A stretch of 64,000 bases of DNA, taken from Ruegeria spongiae (GTDB lineage: Bacteria; Pseudomonadota; Alphaproteobacteria; Rhodobacterales; Rhodobacteraceae). Under the pieces are notes generated by a model. It saw nothing but the letters and a program-made list of their open reading frames with translations, was not told where the DNA came from and ran no database searches. The stretch is taken from assembly GCF_023502395.1 (NCBI RefSeq), contig NZ_JAMFMB010000001.1, positions 310,001 through 374,000 on the forward strand, given 5' to 3'. Position 1 is the stretch's first letter. Every line of letters starts with the position of its first letter. The position numbers were made by a program, and so were the translations under genes. This document shows, piece after piece, positions 60,040 to 64,000 of the stretch.

Positions 60040-60476
60040 ATATCGCTGTCTCAGCCCCCGCCGTTCTGCACAAATCCATCTATCTGCGCGCCGACCGCGA
60101 GACCGTCTGGGCCTATCTGACCGAGCCGGACAAGCTGGCGGAATGGTTCCACAAACCCGAACGCCCGCTTGAAGCCGGCGCCAAGCTGGAGATGTTCGGA
60201 CGCGAAAGCGGTGATCTGCTGATCTGGGGCGAGGTCAGGGCCGCGCGCAAACCGGACTACCTGGAATATTCCTTTACCGTCAAACCGATGGGCGACGCGG
60301 TGAGCGTGGTGAAATGGACGTTGGAAAGCGTCGAGGGCGGCACAAGATTGCGCCTTGAACACGAGGGCCTGCCGCAGGGTGCCGAGGCCTTTGGTCTCAT
60401 TCTGGCGCTCGACAAGGGCTGGGACGAACATTTTGGTGAAATGCGTGCCGCCATCAACGAGGTGGTTCCGGCCTGA
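60036..60476 (+). CDS. SRPBCC/AHSA1-domain protein
   Basis: 146 residues, start overlapping the ArsR stop. AHSA1-type START-like fold: VLHKSIYLRADRETVWAYLTEPDKLAEWFHKPERPLEAGAKLEMFG, VKPMGDAVSVVKWTLESVEGGTRLRLEHEG, and the C-terminal GWDEHFGEMRAAI. Such proteins bind hydrophobic ligands and are commonly coupled to ArsR regulators, which suggests a small-molecule response. The ligand is unknown. Confidence 0.92.
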   Translation: MNIAVSAPAVLHKSIYLRADRETVWAYLTEPDKLAEWFHKPERPLEAGAKLEMFGRESGDLLIWGEVRAARKPDYLEYSFTVKPMGDAVSVVKWTLESVEGGTRLRLEHEGLPQGAEAFGLILALDKGWDEHFGEMRAAINEVVPA

Positions 60477-60502
60477 TCTTCACCTGCCCCACCTATAGCC
60501 CC

Positions 60503-60531
60503 TTGCCATGACCCGCCGCGCACCCTAGTTA
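60503..60531 (+). promoter_or_regulatory. Possible promoter of the 6S-like RNA
   Basis: TTGCCA (60503-60508) and TAGTTA (60526-60531) are 17 bp apart and end about 5 bp before the predicted 5' end of the structured RNA. The -10 match is weak. Confidence 0.4.
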
Positions 60532-60535
60532 GGCG

Positions 60536-60706
60536 TGTGGCGGGTTCTGCCCCTCTCGTGATAGGTAGCATTCCGGTGGCCTTAAGCAATTCCGAGGGAG
60601 CTGGCTCTGTTCGGGTCCTGGCCCGTTTACCTGGCGCCCACCTGTATATACAGGTCCTCGGGAATCAAAGCCTAACGGTTGATCCTTGGTGGTCCCGCCA
60701 CATTTT
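60536..60706 (+). ncRNA. ssrS: Probable 6S RNA
   Basis: A roughly 170-nt structured segment lies in an otherwise gene-free gap. Its ends, TGTGGCGGG (60536-60544) and CCCGCCACA (60694-60702), form a perfect 9-bp closing stem followed by TTTT. Inside, ATTCC/GAGG on the 5' side pairs with CCTC/GGAAT on the 3' side, giving a long interrupted rod. GTGGCCTTAAGCA and an ACCTGTATATACAGGT palindrome lie within. Length, closed-end rod and interrupted middle match bacterial 6S RNA, which traps sigma-70 RNA polymerase. The identification comes from structure and recall of related sequences, not from a covariance model. Confidence 0.6.
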
Positions 60707-60724
60707 CCCGGCCAGATCAGAGCG

Positions 60725-61033
60725 TTAACGCGCTTTTTTGCCCGGATTTGCAATGGCTCGCACCGGAACAAGATCAGCCGCAACGCGCGATCCGCCTTTC
60801 GGCGTGTCGTCTTTCTCGGCCAGGCTCATCACGGCCCAGGCGAATTGCACGCCGGCAAAAACGATCCCATTCATGAACCACAAGATGAAGATGGCCAGAA
60901 CCGCAACATCCGAGCGCTGAATCAACGTCCAAAGATTGGCGACATCCAGCCAAAGCAGCAGGCCGACGAATATCGCGGCAATACCGAACCCAATCAGAAC
61001 CTGCGTGATGTAAAGACGAATCAACTTGGGCAT
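60725..61033 (-). CDS. Small inner-membrane hypothetical protein
   Basis: 102 residues, GGGAG 6 nt before ATG. Two membrane helices (about 8-28, ITQVLIGFGIAAIFVGLLLWL, and 43-65, VAVLAIFILWFMNGIVFAGVQFA) are followed by a charged, probably cytosolic tail (SLAEKDDTPKGGSRVAADLVPVRA). I do not recognise a characterised family. It lies between the 6S-like RNA and the LuxR gene, on the opposite strand to both. Confidence 0.8.
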   Translation of the reverse strand: MPKLIRLYITQVLIGFGIAAIFVGLLLWLDVANLWTLIQRSDVAVLAIFILWFMNGIVFAGVQFAWAVMSLAEKDDTPKGGSRVAADLVPVRAIANPGKKAR

Positions 61034-61124
61034 GTTCTGCTCCCTTGCAAATCATGCTCAGCATAGCGCATGGTCGCCGGGATTAAACTGCGGCCAATGC
61101 GCCAAAAGTGATTTCGGAGTACGA

Positions 61125-61883
61125 GTGAACAATCTGATACCCTTTGCCGTCAATCTTCTGGATGGCCTCTCAGGACTGCAGGATGATGAAGACCGATGGG
61201 AACTGGTTTTGTCCCAACTGGCAGGCGTCGGGTTCAACGCGCTGAACATACTTTGCTTTTCACCGGATAGCGGCGATATTCACTGGGTTCGCAGCTCGAT
61301 GTCGAAAGACTGGCTGGACCTCTATGATCGAAGCGGTTTCGCGACCGAAGACCCGATGCTTGCGCAGGTCCACAACGGCACCGAAAGCCTTTATGTCCGG
61401 GCCGCAAGCCTGCGAAACGGAGGCCGCCACTCAGACAAGATCGTCGCACTGAACCATGGCCTCAAATCCGCAGGCTACATGCATCTCTATTCGCTGGTGG
61501 TGCCCTGCCCCGATAACGAAGCGAAGCTGGTGGTGATCTCATCCAACCGTCCCGAGGCTGAGGACGTGATGCGACACCAACAGCGCGAGATGCGGATTCT
61601 CGCGACCGTGCTGGCCACCAATCTCGGCGCGGACATGCCAAGCGACCACGGTCGTGTCTACGATTTCGCCGAAGCCTTGCAAGACGGCCCGCGACTGACC
61701 AATCGCGAGACCGAGGTGCTGGGCTATCTGGCACAGGGGCACCGCAATGACCGCATCGCGGAACTGCTCGGCCTGTCAGAGATCACGGTTCGCACACATA
61801 TCCGCAGCGCGCGCGACAAACTGGACGCGCCAACGCGCGAAGCCGCTCTGGTCCGCGCGGTTCAACTGGGGCTGATCGGTTGA
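61125..61883 (+). CDS. LuxR-family regulator with autoinducer-binding-like domain (LuxR solo)
   Basis: 252 residues from GTG 61125 (GGAG 5 nt upstream). The N-terminal domain aligns with Autoind_bind: SKDWLDLYDRSGFATEDPML keeps the Trp, the first Tyr and the Asp-Pro of AHL receptors, but the second Tyr is Phe and the later Trp is not evident. The C-terminal HTH is LTNRETEVLGYLAQGHRNDRIAELLGLSEITVRTHIRSARDKL. No luxI synthase is in the window, so it is a solo or is paired elsewhere. A strong terminator follows. Confidence 0.9.
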   Translation: MNNLIPFAVNLLDGLSGLQDDEDRWELVLSQLAGVGFNALNILCFSPDSGDIHWVRSSMSKDWLDLYDRSGFATEDPMLAQVHNGTESLYVRAASLRNGGRHSDKIVALNHGLKSAGYMHLYSLVVPCPDNEAKLVVISSNRPEAEDVMRHQQREMRILATVLATNLGADMPSDHGRVYDFAEALQDGPRLTNRETEVLGYLAQGHRNDRIAELLGLSEITVRTHIRSARDKLDAPTREAALVRAVQLGLIG

Positions 61884-62005
61884 CATACCATCGGATTCGA
61901 TAGCTGGCGATCGCGACACGGCCGGTTATGATGCGCGCGTCCGAGCCGCTGTTGTGAGTGACGGTCGACCCGGACGTGTTTGAGAGTACCCATTTAATCA
62001 TTTCA

Positions 62006-62041
62006 GACGCGGAACATGCCTGTCATGTCCGCGTCTTTTTC
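62006..62041 (+). terminator. Rho-independent terminator after the LuxR gene
   Basis: GACGCGGAACATG (62006-62018) and CATGTCCGCGTC (62024-62035) pair over 12 bp with one bulged A and a 5-nt loop, followed by TTTTTCT. It is oriented for plus-strand transcription and faces the convergent nusB end. Confidence 0.88.
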
Positions 62042-62078
62042 TGTTCTTCTCTGACCGGTCCCGAAATGGCCCCGCAGC

Positions 62079-62561
62079 TCAGAACGCCTCGGGCTTGGCC
62101 TCTCGCGCCATGTGATCGAGCACGGCGTTTACGAAATTGGCCTCGCGCCCTTCGGGAAAGAAGGCGCGGGCGATGTCGACAAACTCGGTGATCACCACCT
62201 TGGGCGGCGTCTCGCTTTGCTGCAGTTCGGCACCGGCGGCCCGGAACAGCGCCCGCAGGGTCGGGTCGATCCGTGCGATGGGCCATTTGGCAACCAGCGC
62301 CCGGTCGGTCATCTGGTCAACCGGGGCCTGATAATTCACCGCATCTTCAACCAGTTGGCGGAACAGATCGGCATTACCTTCGGCCATCTCGTCGCCCTCA
62401 TAGACCGCGCCGAACCGGTGATCGAGAAACTCGGCCACCACCGCCTCGACGGTCTGACTGGACTGTTCCATCTGGAACAGCGCCTGCACCGCATAAAGAC
62501 GCGCGGCGGATTTCATCTGACGTTTCCGGTCGATCGGGCGGATCTTGGGTTGGGTGCTCAT
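62079..62561 (-). CDS. nusB: Transcription antitermination factor NusB
   Basis: 160 residues from ATG 62561, which overlaps the ribH stop (ATGA). All-helical NusB fold: KSAARLYAVQALFQMEQSSQTVEAVVAEF, then ALFRAAGAELQQSETPPKVVITEFVDIARAFFPEGREANFVNAVLDHMA, the conserved C-terminal block. It binds boxA RNA with NusE/S10 in rRNA antitermination. Placement after ribH is the common alphaproteobacterial rib-nusB arrangement. Confidence 0.95.
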   Translation of the reverse strand: MSTQPKIRPIDRKRQMKSAARLYAVQALFQMEQSSQTVEAVVAEFLDHRFGAVYEGDEMAEGNADLFRQLVEDAVNYQAPVDQMTDRALVAKWPIARIDPTLRALFRAAGAELQQSETPPKVVITEFVDIARAFFPEGREANFVNAVLDHMAREAKPEAF

Positions 62562-63109
62562 GCGGTTTTGGGTCCGTTGCTGTCGCCAGCCAGAAGGATA
62601 TTCTCGGAAGGCGGTTTGAAGCCGACACCTTTGGTCGAAGCGCCCCATTTACGGCTGAGCGCGATCAGATGCAAGGCCGCAGCAGCAGCGCCGCCACCCT
62701 TGTTCATCTCAGCCGGATTGGCGCGCACCTCGGCCTGTGCGCGGTTTTCCACGGTCAGGATACCGTTGCCGATGCAGAGCCCGGACAGGCCCATCATCTG
62801 GATCGCGCGGCTGCTGTCATTGCAGACGGTTTCGTAATGGGTGGTCTCGCCCCGGATCACGCAGCCCAGTGCCACGAAACCGTCGAAATTGCACTGCCGG
62901 TCGGCCATGGCGATGGCAGTGGGCACCTCGAGCGCGCCGGGCACTTCGACCACTTCGCAGGTGCCGCCCGCCGCCTCGATCTCGGACTTTGCGCCAGCGA
63001 CCATATTGTCGGCGATGTCGCGGTAGAACGGCGCCACCACGATCAGCAGTTTCACCGGTTTGTCGAATGTCGGGCGTGCCAGCCCCTCTGCGCTGTCGGG
63101 TTTGGCCAT
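62558..63109 (-). CDS. ribH: 6,7-dimethyl-8-ribityllumazine synthase
   Basis: 183 residues. Lumazine synthase features: VKLLIVVAPFYRDIADNMVAGAKSEIE, VVEVPGALEVPTAIAMA, ALGCVIRGETTHYETVCND with the catalytic His, and GNGILTVENRAQAEVRA. It condenses the ribB product with 5-amino-6-ribitylaminouracil. The N-terminal extension of about 18 residues (SAEGLARPTFDKP) is common in alphaproteobacteria. One base separates it from the ribB stop, and it overlaps nusB. Confidence 0.95.
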   Translation of the reverse strand: MAKPDSAEGLARPTFDKPVKLLIVVAPFYRDIADNMVAGAKSEIEAAGGTCEVVEVPGALEVPTAIAMADRQCNFDGFVALGCVIRGETTHYETVCNDSSRAIQMMGLSGLCIGNGILTVENRAQAEVRANPAEMNKGGGAAAAALHLIALSRKWGASTKGVGFKPPSENILLAGDSNGPKTA

Positions 63110-63110
63110 G

Positions 63111-64000
63111 TCAGGCGTCCTTCAGAATGGGTCGAGTCTCGACAATGGTCAGCCCAAAGGCATCGAGACCGAGATATTTGGTTTCCGGTGAATCCGTGAG
63201 CAGGATCAATTCCTGCAGTCCCATCTTCGACAGGATCTGAGCGCCCAGGCCGGTCTGTTTGATCGTGCGAACCCCATCGTCGTCGCTGGAATAGAGTGAG
63301 TTATGGGGCTGCCGGAAGAGACACACGATGCCCCTGCCCTCGGCGGCGATCAGTTCCATGGCGCGGGGCAGTTCGCGGGGAGATTTCGGCCCCAGCCCCA
63401 GCACGTCCGACGCCTCGTGCAGCGCATGGGTGCGGGTCAGCACCGGCGCACCGTCAAACACATCGCCCTTGATCATCACCACATGTTCGATCCCGTGGGT
63501 CTGGTCGGTAAAGATGCGCTGTTCCCAGTCGCCGCCATATTCCGAGGTCACGGTCTCGCGCGCGGTCTCGACCACCAGATTGTCATTGCGAGACCGGTAG
63601 GCGATCAGATCGCTGATCGTGCCGACCTTGAGACCGTGCTCGGCGGCGAACGCCACCAGATCGGGCAGCCGCGCCATGGTTCCGTCAGGTTTCATGATCT
63701 CGCAGATCACGCCAGACGGGTTCAGACCCGCAAGCCGCGAGATATCGACCACCGCCTCGGTATGACCGGCGCGCACCAGCACCCCGCCGCGCTTTGCACG
63801 CAGCGGAAAGACATGACCGGGGGTGGCGATATGCGCCATCGAGTTCTGCTCGTTGATCGCTGTGGCCACAGTCAGAGCCCGGTCCCCCGCGGAAATGCCT
63901 GTGCTGACGCCTTCGCGCGCCTCAATCGAGACGGTAAAGGCGGTCTCATGCCGGGATGAGTTGTTCACCGCCATCATCGGCAGGCCCAGACGGTCGATCC
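63111..64000 (-). CDS. ribB: 3,4-dihydroxy-2-butanone-4-phosphate synthase with degenerate RibA-like C-terminal domain (5' truncated by window edge)
   Basis: About 296 residues are visible and the frame continues past 64000 (upstream codons read IDRLGLP, matching internal RibB sequence), so the N-terminus is missing. RibB motifs: [30 protein letters not shown] and [27 protein letters not shown]. The C-terminal half follows the GTP cyclohydrolase II fold ([12 protein letters not shown], then [22 protein letters not shown]). The zinc-binding cysteines and the RCDCG motif expected there are absent, so this half is probably catalytically inactive. First visible gene of the ribB-ribH-nusB operon. 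Confidence 0.92.
   Translation of the reverse strand, partial: IDRLGLPMMAVNNSSRHETAFTVSIEAREGVSTGISAGDRALTVATAINEQNSMAHIATPGHVFPLRAKRGGVLVRAGHTEAVVDISRLAGLNPSGVICEIMKPDGTMARLPDLVAFAAEHGLKVGTISDLIAYRSRNDNLVVETARETVTSEYGGDWEQRIFTDQTHGIEHVVMIKGDVFDGAPVLTRTHALHEASDVLGLGPKSPRELPRAMELIAAEGRGIVCLFRQPHNSLYSSDDDGVRTIKQTGLGAQILSKMGLQELILLTDSPETKYLGLDAFGLTIVETRPILKDA

Overview
The window looks like chromosomal DNA from an alphaproteobacterium of the Rhodobacteraceae (Roseobacter group). The evidence is uniformly high GC, many adjacent genes with 4-bp ATGA or GTGA overlaps, a heat-shock sigma factor RpoH, a CarD-type regulator, a Tat-exported PhoX-like phosphatase, NAD-dependent dihydropyrimidine dehydrogenase genes, and a tRNA-His with the alphaproteobacterial G1:U72/A73 acceptor end. 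No transposase, integrase, phage gene or CRISPR array was seen. Species cannot be assigned from the sequence alone.

Layout. 1-2643: end of a transport operon (partial AMP-forming acyl-CoA ligase plus a branched-chain-amino-acid-type binding protein). 2687-4045: convergent class III PLP enzyme resembling PbfA. 4764-11084: complete five-gene peptide-type ABC importer with unusually large binding protein and second permease. 11221-16265: PhoX-family phosphatase, MprF, DUF202 membrane protein. 16530-17243: isolated DnaB-like ATPase of atypical, more AT-rich base composition. 17555-18537: Rrf2 regulator and AhpD-like protein. 18659-22211: preT, a methyltransferase and preA (reductive pyrimidine catabolism), with a RutR-like palindrome upstream. 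22495-28768: glycosyltransferase-like protein, MetY, SIMPL protein, a PilM/PilP-like fusion, a sulfotransferase-like protein. 28963-35828: HPPD with a divergent Lrp regulator, KefB/C-type antiporter, CobT/CobS, K+ channel, CarD. 36137-40418: FdxA, S4 RNA-binding protein, SUV3-like helicase, TPR protein. 40489-47196: SCP2-like protein, hydrolase, PepF, secreted lectin-like protein, DksA/TraR protein, membrane dipeptidase, RNA methyltransferase. 47387-50899: FAS1-RTX protein, RpoH, RluD-like enzyme, DUF6476 protein.

50941-57685 is the most distinctive block. It holds a LuxR/NarL-type response regulator, a small exported EF-hand protein, a 7TM sensor histidine kinase and a 1176-residue protein made of about 37 copies of an 18-residue RTX-derived unit. 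A 13-bp sequence occurs in inverted orientation upstream of both the kinase gene and the repeat-protein gene. I propose a calcium-themed signalling and secretion module, which is an inference.

58056-64000: tRNA-Arg(TCT), tRNA-His(GTG), GNAT, DUF6324, MmcB, an ArsR/SRPBCC pair with a clear operator, a probable 6S RNA, a small membrane protein, a solo LuxR regulator, and the nusB-ribH-ribB end of a riboflavin operon, with ribB running off the window.
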